Source: Actinomadura viridilutea (GTDB lineage: Bacteria; Actinomycetota; Actinomycetes; Streptosporangiales; Streptosporangiaceae). Taken from it: a DNA stretch of 64,000 nt. Within the stretch, counting starts at the first letter, position 1; each line of letters begins with the position of its first letter. Positions 8,818 through 16,941 of this stretch are shown piece by piece. The translations under genes were made by a program, and so were the position numbers. Below the pieces are notes generated by a model. The model saw only the letters and a program-made list of their open reading frames with translations, was not told the origin of the DNA and did no database searches. The DNA is taken from NCBI GenBank assembly GCA_003001795.1, contig PVNI01000001.1, forward strand, positions 372,001 through 436,000. The letters run 5' to 3'.

Positions 8818-9407
8818 AGGCCGAGGGCGGCGTAGTAGTCGAGGCAGGCGCGGTAGTCCGGCAGCAGGCCGGACTTCTGCGCCTCGGCCAGGCTCGGCGC
8901 GGCGGCGTCCTTGGCCGACAGCACCGGTTCGACGTCCCGCGGCCAGGCGATGCCGAGGTCGGGGTCCAGCGGGTGCACGCCGTGCTCGCGTTCGGGCGCG
9001 TACGGCTGGGAGCACAGGTAGATGACGGTGGCGTCGTCGGTGAGCGCCAGGAAGGCGTGGCCGAGCCCTTCGGCGAGGTAGAGGCAGCGGCGGTTCTCCT
9101 CGTCGAGCCGGACGGCCTCCCAGCGGCCGAAGTCGGGGGAGCCGACGCGCAGGTCCACCACCACGTCGAGGATCGCGCCGCGCGGACACGTGACGTACTT
9201 GGCCTGCCCGGGCGGGACGTCGGCGAAATGCACGCCGCGCAGCGCGCCGCGGGCGGAGACCGAGCAGTTGGCCTGGGCGAGGTTCAGCTCGTGGCCGACC
9301 TGCGCGCGCAGCTCGTCCGCCCGGAACCATTCGTGGAAGGAGCCGCGGTGGTCGCGGTGTATGCGCGGGGTGAACGAGAAGGCGCCTTTGATGCCCAGTG
9401 GTTCCAC
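8808..9407 (-). CDS. rfbC: dTDP-4-dehydrorhamnose 3,5-epimerase
   Basis: RfbC epimerises C3 and C5 of dTDP-4-keto-6-deoxyglucose between the RfbB and RfbD steps. The 199-residue cupin protein begins MEPLGIKGAFSFTPRIH, has DHRGSFHEWFR, the active-site block RGVHFADVPPGQAKYV with catalytic His, and the GHAFLALTDDATVIYLCS region. It is transcribed opposite to rfbABD, 22 bases after the polymerase-like gene, so it is probably the second gene of a minus-strand pair. A four-enzyme dTDP-rhamnose pathway is thus complete in 3.6 kb but split over two strands. Confidence 0.94.
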   Translation of the reverse strand: MEPLGIKGAFSFTPRIHRDHRGSFHEWFRADELRAQVGHELNLAQANCSVSARGALRGVHFADVPPGQAKYVTCPRGAILDVVVDLRVGSPDFGRWEAVRLDEENRRCLYLAEGLGHAFLALTDDATVIYLCSQPYAPEREHGVHPLDPDLGIAWPRDVEPVLSAKDAAAPSLAEAQKSGLLPDYRACLDYYAALGLPT

Positions 9408-9429
9408 ACGCGCAAGGATGCCACAGCGG

Positions 9430-10749
9430 TCAGACCGGGGCGGACGCCCGCTCGGGTTCGGGTTCGGCCTGGGGCGCCGGCGCCGCGGTCAGCACGGCGG
9501 CCTGGCGGCGCAGCGTCTCCGTCCACGCCACCATGATCAGCAGCCAGATGCCGGAGACGTTGGCCGGGGTGGCCAGGCCCTCGGTGGTGATGCTGTCGAC
9601 CAGGAAGAAGCCCAGCAGCCCCAGCAGCAGCCCCGCGTCGGGACGCAGCGGACGGTGCCGGGCGAGGAGCAGCAGCGTGTACGCGAGGACGATCAGCAGC
9701 GCCGCGAAGAGGAGGGCGCCGAACGCGCCGTTGTCGACCAGCGCGTTGATGAACGCGTTGTGGCCGCCGCCCAGCCCGATGTCCTCCAGGAACAGCCCTC
9801 GGGACGCGCCCAGGCCGCGTCCGAACAGCGGCTCCTCGGCGTAGGCGACCAGCGCCAGCTCCCACAGGTCGGTGCGCGAGTTCAGGGACGCGAGCTTCTC
9901 GGCGGTCTCGCCGCGCGCCACGAACGCCATGATCTTGTCGGAGAACGCCAGCGTCGCCAGCACCGCCACGGCCGCGCCGACCACGATGACGTCCGCGCGT
10001 CCGTGCGGGCCGCGCGCCGTGGCCAGCAGGACGACGACCCCGAAGGCGCAGCCGAGCGCCGCCCCGCGGGTCCCGGTGGCCACCAGCGCGCCCGACAGCA
10101 CCGCCAGGGCGACGACGTAGGCCAGGGGATGCCAGAGCCGGTGCTCGGGATGCTCGCGGCGGGTGAGGTAGCCGATGACCAGCAGCACCGCCACGGCCAG
10201 GTACACGCCCGCGATGACGGGGTGGACGTACAGCCAGTTGAAGCGCTCCTGGGTGTGGGCGGTGCGCGGGAACGGGTGCGCCACGCCGATGCCCACCGAC
10301 AGCAGCACGATCACGATGAAGGCGTGCGCCAGCCGGTGCAGGTCGCGCGGCTGCGCCCGGGTCGCGATCGTGTAGATCAGCGTCATCGTGACGAGCAGCT
10401 GCACGCCGCGCACGACGCCGAGCTCCTTGTACGGCGACCACAGCGCCGAGAGCGCCACGTACCCGGCGAATCCCCAGGCCGCCAGCAGCACCCCGCTGGG
10501 CCGCCGCGCCGGCGGCCGCAGCCGGAACCGGTGGTGCAGGTACAGGGCCGTGCAGCCGTAGATCGCGATCTCCACCAGCACCGTCAGGTCGGCGCTTCCG
10601 CTGACCGCCTGGTCGACCTCGCGGCTGCGCAGCTTGTAGTCGCTGGACAGCATCAACGCCAGCGGCAGCAGCACCGTCCACCAGCCCGCGCTGGGCACGG
10701 CGGGCCGCGTGCGGCGGTGCGGCAGAACGGAGAACTTGGCAACCTTCAA
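9430..10749 (-). CDS. O-antigen ligase/Wzy-like polymerase membrane protein
   Basis: The 439-residue protein is strongly hydrophobic with about ten to twelve membrane helices and a large extracellular loop near residues 270-330. Family marks are TGTRGAALG, NSRTDLWELAL, and GRGLGASRG followed by GGHNAFINALVD; the conserved Arg and His of Wzy/WaaL-type enzymes are included. Such proteins polymerise or ligate undecaprenyl-linked repeat units on the outer face of the membrane. In an actinomycete with a WbaP-type starter and a flippase nearby, a Wzy-type polymerase role is more likely than LPS ligation. Its stop lies 22 bases before the rfbC start on the same strand. Confidence 0.82.
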   Translation of the reverse strand: MKVAKFSVLPHRRTRPAVPSAGWWTVLLPLALMLSSDYKLRSREVDQAVSGSADLTVLVEIAIYGCTALYLHHRFRLRPPARRPSGVLLAAWGFAGYVALSALWSPYKELGVVRGVQLLVTMTLIYTIATRAQPRDLHRLAHAFIVIVLLSVGIGVAHPFPRTAHTQERFNWLYVHPVIAGVYLAVAVLLVIGYLTRREHPEHRLWHPLAYVVALAVLSGALVATGTRGAALGCAFGVVVLLATARGPHGRADVIVVGAAVAVLATLAFSDKIMAFVARGETAEKLASLNSRTDLWELALVAYAEEPLFGRGLGASRGLFLEDIGLGGGHNAFINALVDNGAFGALLFAALLIVLAYTLLLLARHRPLRPDAGLLLGLLGFFLVDSITTEGLATPANVSGIWLLIMVAWTETLRRQAAVLTAAPAPQAEPEPERASAPV

Positions 10750-10824
10750 CGGCGCTCCCGAGAACGGATCGCCCTCAGAATAGGCCCGCTTCGCCTCCGG
10801 CGCGGCCCGCGCGGCGGACGCCGG

Positions 10825-12630
10825 TCAGCCGTGCGCGACGGCCCAGGAGCCGACGTGGCGGGCGCCCGCCCGGCGGTCCACCTTTTCGGCGATGCGGGCC
10901 GGGAGGGGGAGGGGCGCGGAGCGGGCGCGCTTGGCGGCCGCGGCGGACAGCGAGCCGTCGGGCGCGGCGGCGGCGGGGTCGTCGAACGCCACGCCCTTCT
11001 TCTCCTGGCCGGTCTGCGCCCGGAACGCCTCGAGCCCGGCGAACGTCGCGGGGGCGGCGCCGTCGCGCTGCCAGACGACCAGGAAGAACGGGGTGCCGCG
11101 TCCGGGGCGGACGTACACGTTGCCGTTGGCGGAAATGCCCATGCGCTCCGCGCCGCGCGGGCGTTCGGAGTGGTCGTGCACGCACAGCAGGCACGGGGCG
11201 CCGCTGCGGGCGTCGGCGAGGACGTTGTTGCGCAGGGCGACGTTGCGCACCAGCCACGGCACGGTCGGGTCGGGCAGCTTCTGCCGCTGGTCGTGGCCGG
11301 GGACCGACAGGTCGGCGGCGCGCCGCCGGTCCTGCACCAGGTGGACGGCGCGGCCGTTGCCGACCACGGTGTTGTTCCAGATCTCGGCGTCCCCGGTGTC
11401 GTTGAGCCGCAGCCCGTCGCCGCCGTTGCCGAGGATCACGTTGTCGGCGACGACGGCCTTGGCGCTCAGTTCCAGGGACACGCCGTGGTCGCTGTTGCGG
11501 GCGACGCGGTATCCGGTGAGCGTGATGTCGTAGACCGACTCGTCCAGCCAGACGCCCTTGCCGCGGTTGCCCACGGCGGCGCCGCCGACGAGCGCCACCC
11601 TCCGGGAACGGGTGATCTTGATGCCGCCGGCGACGGGCGAGGGCTTGAAGCGCTCGGTGTTGTTGTTCGCCGCGCGCACCGACTCCAGCCGCAGGTCGTC
11701 GGCGTGGTTGGCGTGCACGCCGAGCATCCCGTTGCGGGTCGCGGTGACGCGGCGCACGCGGGCGCGCGGGGCCACCACGCTCAGCCCGGTCGTGGCCGAG
11801 TCGGTGACGGCCACGTTCTCCACGGTGACGTCTGGCGCGGCCACCTTCACCGAGCCGAGCTGGGGGATGGAGGTGGCGTAGCGGCGCACGCCGATGCCGC
11901 GCAGCGCGGACCCGGCGCCGCGCACGGTGATGGCCTCGGCGAGGGTGCTGGCGCGCACCGCGCGGCCGCGCGGGTCGGTGCCGATGTACAGGCGGCGGGC
12001 CTTCTCGTCGACGTAGAAGGTGCCCTCGTCGACCTGGTCGAGCGAGCCGACCTGCCGCTGCGCGACGCCGTCGATCCACACCTGGTCGGGATGGGCGGCC
12101 ATCGGGTGGGCGCGGTCGACGAACCGGAACGCGGGATCGGAGCTTTCGGGCGCGCCCTTGGTGTAGCCGGGGGTGGAGTCGAAGAAGGCCGTCCAGCCGT
12201 CGACGGCCCACGCGTCGCCGCGCCGCACCCATCCGGTCACGGGGGAGCTGCCGTCGAACCAGACCGCCTCCCCCGGGTACGCCTGCAGCGTCAGCTTCTT
12301 GCCGGGCGGCACGGTGACCGACTCGTGGTAGGTGCCGCCGCGCAGCACCACGGTGTCGCCGGAGCGCGCCTTGGCGATGGCGGCGGCGACGGTGCGCAGC
12401 GGCGCGCCGCGGTCGCCGGACGCCGAGTCGCGGCCGGTCGGGGCGACGTAGAGGGCGCCGTCCGGGGCGGGGTAGCGGGTGCTGCCGACCCGGGCGGCGC
12501 CGACGGTGCTCGCGACCGTCTCGGCGGGCCGTTCGTCCCGCGGCGCCAGCCAGCCGAGGACGGCGACGGCGGCGGCCGCCGGCAGGGCGATGGCCCTGAT
12601 GATCCACGTCCTACGGGTGCTGCCGCTCAT
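10825..12630 (-). CDS. secreted right-handed beta-helix protein
   Basis: The 601-residue product starts with a basic n-region and a single hydrophobic segment (about residues 10-28), a signal peptide or anchor. A DUF1565-type start follows (YVAPTGRDSASGDRGAPLRT), then repeated beta-helix turns rich in Asn-Gly and Val/Ala (about 230-420), the architecture of pectate-lyase-like and polysaccharide-modifying enzymes. A PCLLCVHDHS segment may form a disulfide. No catalytic triad can be assigned, so it could be a lyase, epimerase or a carbohydrate-binding protein. Its position between the polymerase-like gene and the surface-protein genes suggests it acts on the cluster's polymer outside the cell, which is inference. 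Confidence 0.75.
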   Translation of the reverse strand: MSGSTRRTWIIRAIALPAAAAVAVLGWLAPRDERPAETVASTVGAARVGSTRYPAPDGALYVAPTGRDSASGDRGAPLRTVAAAIAKARSGDTVVLRGGTYHESVTVPPGKKLTLQAYPGEAVWFDGSSPVTGWVRRGDAWAVDGWTAFFDSTPGYTKGAPESSDPAFRFVDRAHPMAAHPDQVWIDGVAQRQVGSLDQVDEGTFYVDEKARRLYIGTDPRGRAVRASTLAEAITVRGAGSALRGIGVRRYATSIPQLGSVKVAAPDVTVENVAVTDSATTGLSVVAPRARVRRVTATRNGMLGVHANHADDLRLESVRAANNNTERFKPSPVAGGIKITRSRRVALVGGAAVGNRGKGVWLDESVYDITLTGYRVARNSDHGVSLELSAKAVVADNVILGNGGDGLRLNDTGDAEIWNNTVVGNGRAVHLVQDRRRAADLSVPGHDQRQKLPDPTVPWLVRNVALRNNVLADARSGAPCLLCVHDHSERPRGAERMGISANGNVYVRPGRGTPFFLVVWQRDGAAPATFAGLEAFRAQTGQEKKGVAFDDPAAAAPDGSLSAAAAKRARSAPLPLPARIAEKVDRRAGARHVGSWAVAHG

Positions 12631-12705
12631 GACGCGAACACTAACCGCTCGTCCCGGCGACCGGCGCGCATTGGACGCGACCGTGAACGGCCGTTGTGCG
12701 CCGGA

Positions 12706-13317
12706 TCAGGCTTCGATGGCCCCCGTGAACAGCGCGACCTTGTGGGTGTCGCTGAACTTGACCCCCAGCGTCACTTTTCCGTACCCGGAGCTGGGCAGGT
12801 CGAAGGCGTAGGACGCCGACCGGGTCTTGCCCGGCGCCACCGTGCCGTAGAAGTCGTTGAGGTTGGCGTAGGAGGTGGGGCTGGCCTCGGTGTTCCGCGG
12901 GCCGTAGCGCGCCACGACGCGCACCTGGTTGAGGTCGAGCGGGCGCGGCGAGCCGTTGGTGAAGCGCAGCGTGAAGATGGTCAGGACGCGGCCCGTCATC
13001 TCGCCCGGCCCCTTGTTCTGGTTGCGCACCTTGCGGATGCCGGTGACCTGCACGGTGATCTTGTCGTCGTAGGTGACCGGCTTGCGCAGCCCTTGCGACA
13101 GCCGCAGGCTCTGCGCGCCGGGCGCGGCGTTGGCGTCCGCCTCGGACTGCTGGCTGGGCGGGGGCGGCGGCGGACCCGCCTCCTCCTTCTTCTTCTTGTC
13201 GTCGCCGGAGCATCCGGACAGCGCCAGCGCGAGGGCCAATGCGAGCGTCAGGCCGGAACCGGCCACGCGGCCTGCCTGCCGGATCGGCCGGACCGGACGC
13301 GAACCCGAACGGGGCAT
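12706..13317 (-). CDS. DUF4352-type lipoprotein
   Basis: The 203-residue protein has a lipoprotein signal with lipobox LSGC and Cys 36 as the lipidation site, a charged KKKKEE linker, a run of seven prolines, and a C-terminal immunoglobulin-like beta-sandwich (about 85-203) of the DUF4352 type (VTGIRKVRNQ, FTLRFTNGS, FDLPSSGYGKVTLGV). ATG 13317 is chosen because GAGGAG stands 7 bases before it; a longer in-frame extension overlaps the divergent gene and lacks a signal peptide. Function is unknown; family members are extracellular and membrane-tethered. It probably shares the 200-base divergent promoter region with the large surface protein. Confidence 0.8.
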   Translation of the reverse strand: MPRSGSRPVRPIRQAGRVAGSGLTLALALALALSGCSGDDKKKKEEAGPPPPPPSQQSEADANAAPGAQSLRLSQGLRKPVTYDDKITVQVTGIRKVRNQNKGPGEMTGRVLTIFTLRFTNGSPRPLDLNQVRVVARYGPRNTEASPTSYANLNDFYGTVAPGKTRSASYAFDLPSSGYGKVTLGVKFSDTHKVALFTGAIEA

Positions 13318-13516
13318 GCGGCTATCTCCTCGGTTGTCGCGGAATCGGGGAGCACGGACGCCGGCGGATGGAGCGGGCGTGCTGCAGGCGAAGCAGGTCC
13401 CCTGGGGTGGCCAACAGTGTAAAAGAGCGGCAATGATTGACGGTCGAGTATTGGCGACCTGGTGGGGTGACCGGGCTGTCACAGTCCGGAGTAATACGAC
13501 TTTGAGGTTGCTTCCT

Positions 13517-16500
13517 ATGAAATGTCTCGTGCGCGGCTTCACGCGCCGCGTCGCGGCCGTCACGGCGGCGGGTGCGCTCGCCGCGACGTCCGTCCAGGGC
13601 GTCGTGGCGGGTCCGGCGGCGGCCGACACGGCACCACCCGCCGGGACCCCCGCGACGGTGAGCGCGGACCCATTGCCGACCTGGCAGGTCAACGGGGTCG
13701 TGTGGAGCATGACGACGGTCGGGAACACCGTCTACGCGACCGGCAACTTCACCAAGGCGCGTCCGCCGGGCACGGCGGAGGGCAGCGGCCAGGAGGTCGA
13801 CGCGCGGAACATCGTGGCGTTCGACATCCGCACCGGCGAGCTGGTGACGTCGTTCCGGCACTCGCTGAACGGGCAGGGTCTGCGGATCGTCGCGTCCCCG
13901 GACGGCCGGCGCGTGTACGTGGGCGGGGAGTTCACCGAGGTGGACGGGCAGCCGCGGTCGCGGCTGGCGGCGTTCGACACCGCCACCGGCGCCCTCGTCC
14001 CCGACTTCGCGCCGACGGTGTCGGCCAAGGTGCGCGCCATCGCCGCGACGAATTCGACCGTCTACTTCGGCGGGAACTTCTTCAACGTCAACGGCAAGTC
14101 GCGGACGCGGCTGGCGGCGGTGAGGGCGTCCGACGGGTCGCTCATCGACGCCTGGCGTCCCACCGCCGACGATGACGAGGTGTTCGCGATGGCGATGGCG
14201 CCGGGCGACACCCGCGTCATCATCGGCGGCCGGTTCCAGAAGCTCAACGGCGCCACCCAGGTCGGCATCGGAGCCGTGGACGCCTCCACGGGCGCGACGG
14301 CGACCTGGACCAGCCGCCCCATTCCGACGCGGCAAGACTCTCGGTACTCGTACGTCACCGACCTGTTCGTGTCCGGTGACACCGTGTACGGGTCCGCCAA
14401 CGGCGAGGGGTGGCACTGGTTCGACGGGCGGTTCGCCGCCAAGGCGTCCAACGGCGACCTGGTGTGGCTGGACAACTGCTACGGCGCGACCTACGGCATC
14501 TTCGTCCAAGACCAGTCGGTCTACAGCGTGTCCCACGCCCACGACTGCTCGTCTCTGGGCGCGTTCCCCGAGACGAACCCGACGACGTGGCACCGCGCGC
14601 TGGCCGAGACCAGCTACCCGACCGGCACCGACCAGGCGCCCCCCGGCTCCAACAGCAACTACTCCGGCCAGCCCGTGCCGAGCCTGCTGCACTGGTTCCC
14701 GACGCTGGCCATGGGCACGTTCACCGGTCAGTACCAGGCCGCGTGGGCGGTGACGGGCAACTCCGACTACATCGCCATGGGGGGCGAGTTCCCGCGCGTC
14801 AACGGGGTGCCGCAGCAGGGGCTCGTGCGGTTCGCCCTCAAGGACAAGGCACCCAACAACACCGGTCCGGAACAGTCCGAGCTCGGCACGCCCCAGGCGG
14901 TCGCCCTGCCCGACGGCAGGATCCGCGTGTCCTGGAAGACCACCTGGGACATGGACAACAACAACCTCACCTACGAGATCCTGCGGGACGGCGACAGCAC
15001 GCCGATCGGACGCGTCACCAAGGCGTCCACCTTCTGGGACATGCCGAGCGCCGCGTTCGTCGACGCGGCCCCTCCGTCGGGGGCCCACACCTACAAGGTG
15101 CGGGCCAAGGACCCGTTCGGCAACGCCGTCACCAGCGCCGCGTCCAACGCGGTGACCGCGGTGTCCGCGACGCCCAGCGCGTACGCTCAGACGATCGCCG
15201 GCGACGGACCCGCCGACCACTGGCGCCTGGGCGACGGCGGCAGCGGACCCGCCTACGACCACGCGGGCCCCTACGACCTGACCCTCCAGTCCGGGGTGAC
15301 GCGCGGCCAGGCAGGGGCCGTCGCGAACGACTCCGACCGGGCGATGCGGTTCAACGGCACCTCCACCGGCACGTCCAGCACCCCCGCCGTGCCGACGCCG
15401 GGCGACTTCAGCGTGGAGGCGTGGGTCAAGACCACCAGCACCTCCGGCGGCAAGATCATCGGCTACGGCAACCGCAACTCCGGCAACAGCACCGCCTATG
15501 ACCGGCACCTGTACATGACCAACGACGGCCGCGTCGTCTTCGGCGCCAAGCCGGCGGACTCCGTCAAGACGGTGCAGAGCGGCGCCGGGCTCAACGACGG
15601 GCGGTGGCACCACGTCGTCGGCACGCTGGACGCGTCCGACGGGATGCGGCTGTACGTGGACGGCCAGCAGGTCGCCGCCGACCCGACCGTCAAGAACGGG
15701 GAGAAGTTCTCCGGCTACTGGCGCGTCGGCGGGGACAACCTCGGCTCCTGGCCGAACCGCCCGACGAGCAACTTCCTCAACGCCACGCTCGACGAGGTGG
15801 CGGTGTACCCGCGCGCCCTGACGGCCGAGCAGGTCGCCCAGCACTACGGCGTCGGCACCGGCGCCGTCACCCCGAACAAGCCGCCGACGGCCGCGTTCAC
15901 CGCGGAGTGCGAGTGGATGACCTGCACGTTCGACGCCACCGGCTCCACCGACGCCGACGGGTCGATCACCGCGTACGCGTGGGACTTCGGCGACGGGAAG
16001 ACCGGCGCCGGCGCGACCGTCACGCACACGTACACCAGCCCCGGCGACCACACCGTCAAGCTCACCGTCACCGACGACGACGGCGCCACCGACGAGACGG
16101 AGCGCACCGTCACCGCGCGCTCGCAGACCCTCGCCTCGGACGGCTTCGAGCGCACCGTCAGCGGCGGGTTCGGCACCGCCGACATCGGCGGTCCGTGGTC
16201 GGGCGTCGGGACGGTCAGCGGCCTGTCCGTGGGCGGCGGCGTCGGCAAGATGACGCTCGGCGCCCCCGGCGCGGCCATGGGCGCGTACCTCAACGGCGTG
16301 TCCGCCGCCGGCACCGACGTCACCGTCAAGCTGTCGGTCGACAAGGAGGGCACCGGCAACGGCGTCTACTTCTGGGTGGCCGGGCGCCGCGTCGCCGGCG
16401 CGGGCGACTACCGGGCGCGTGTCCGGTTGCGGCCATCCGGGGTCGTCTCCCTGCAAATCAGCCGCACCGACGCCGGCAACAGCGAGACTGTCATCGGCGC

Positions 16501-16768
16501 CGAACAGACCGTCTCCGGCCTGACCTACACGCCGGGCGTCCCGCTGCGGCTGCGCCTGAGGGTGACGGGCACCGCGCCGACCACGCTGAGCGCGAAGGTG
16601 TGGGCGGACGGCGCCGCCGAGCCCGACTGGCAGGTCACCGGCACCGACGCCACCTCCGGGCTGCAGACGTCCGGCGGCGTCGGGCTGCGCTCCCAGCTGT
16701 CGGGCAGCGCGACCAACGCGCCGGTCGTCCTGGCGGTGGACGACTTCACCGCGCGGGCGGCCGAGTGA
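13517..16768 (+). CDS. large secreted multidomain surface protein (propeller-FN3-LamG-PKD)
   Basis: The 1083-residue product has a signal peptide (cleavage near AAADTAPP, about residue 37). Next come a beta-propeller-like region (about 45-445) built from YVGGEFTEVDG / VYFGGNFFNVNGKSR / VIIGGRFQKLNG repeats, an FN3-like domain (455-548), a concanavalin-type LamG domain (560-780, FSVEAWVKTT, LYVDGQQV), and a PKD domain (788-867, WDFGDGKTGAGATVTHTY). The last 200 residues form a jelly-roll-like domain. There is no LPXTG motif or C-terminal membrane helix, so it is either released or held by carbohydrate binding. ATG 13517 follows TTGAGG. Residues 40-545 are closely repeated in the next gene; LamG, PKD and the tail are unique to this copy. 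Adhesion or glycan binding is likely; no catalytic site is recognised. Confidence 0.85.
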   Translation: MKCLVRGFTRRVAAVTAAGALAATSVQGVVAGPAAADTAPPAGTPATVSADPLPTWQVNGVVWSMTTVGNTVYATGNFTKARPPGTAEGSGQEVDARNIVAFDIRTGELVTSFRHSLNGQGLRIVASPDGRRVYVGGEFTEVDGQPRSRLAAFDTATGALVPDFAPTVSAKVRAIAATNSTVYFGGNFFNVNGKSRTRLAAVRASDGSLIDAWRPTADDDEVFAMAMAPGDTRVIIGGRFQKLNGATQVGIGAVDASTGATATWTSRPIPTRQDSRYSYVTDLFVSGDTVYGSANGEGWHWFDGRFAAKASNGDLVWLDNCYGATYGIFVQDQSVYSVSHAHDCSSLGAFPETNPTTWHRALAETSYPTGTDQAPPGSNSNYSGQPVPSLLHWFPTLAMGTFTGQYQAAWAVTGNSDYIAMGGEFPRVNGVPQQGLVRFALKDKAPNNTGPEQSELGTPQAVALPDGRIRVSWKTTWDMDNNNLTYEILRDGDSTPIGRVTKASTFWDMPSAAFVDAAPPSGAHTYKVRAKDPFGNAVTSAASNAVTAVSATPSAYAQTIAGDGPADHWRLGDGGSGPAYDHAGPYDLTLQSGVTRGQAGAVANDSDRAMRFNGTSTGTSSTPAVPTPGDFSVEAWVKTTSTSGGKIIGYGNRNSGNSTAYDRHLYMTNDGRVVFGAKPADSVKTVQSGAGLNDGRWHHVVGTLDASDGMRLYVDGQQVAADPTVKNGEKFSGYWRVGGDNLGSWPNRPTSNFLNATLDEVAVYPRALTAEQVAQHYGVGTGAVTPNKPPTAAFTAECEWMTCTFDATGSTDADGSITAYAWDFGDGKTGAGATVTHTYTSPGDHTVKLTVTDDDGATDETERTVTARSQTLASDGFERTVSGGFGTADIGGPWSGVGTVSGLSVGGGVGKMTLGAPGAAMGAYLNGVSAAGTDVTVKLSVDKEGTGNGVYFWVAGRRVAGAGDYRARVRLRPSGVVSLQISRTDAGNSETVIGAEQTVSGLTYTPGVPLRLRLRVTGTAPTTLSAKVWADGAAEPDWQVTGTDATSGLQTSGGVGLRSQLSGSATNAPVVLAVDDFTARAAE

Positions 16769-16861
16769 CGGGCGCCCCGCCGCGGCGGTGCGCCGGACGG
16801 CTGACCCGCCGCGACGGGGCGCCTCCCGATATGCAGACAATTTCGTCCGTTGTCGCTGTGT

Positions 16862-16909
16862 CCCCTGCGGCCGAGCATTACGATCTCCGGATCGAAGTGA
16901 CCGCAGGGG
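16862..16909. repeat. inverted repeat upstream of second propeller gene
   Basis: CCCCTGCGG at 16862-16870 is inverted at 16901-16909 with a 30-base spacer; pairing extends three more bases outward with one mismatch. It ends 32 bases before the GTG start, so it could form a leader hairpin or mark two operator half sites. Confidence 0.5.
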
Positions 16910-16941
16910 TCACAGGGGCCATCTGGCAAGGGATCTGACTC

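Noticed and set aside
9190..13422. 1410-codon plus-strand open frame across four minus-strand genes
   Set aside because: It covers rfbC, the polymerase-like gene, the beta-helix gene and the lipoprotein gene, all with clear motifs on the minus strand.
13322..16840. 1172-codon open frame opposite the large surface protein
   Set aside because: Low-complexity Gly/Arg/Val/Asp translation with no motif; the plus strand encodes recognisable LamG and PKD domains.
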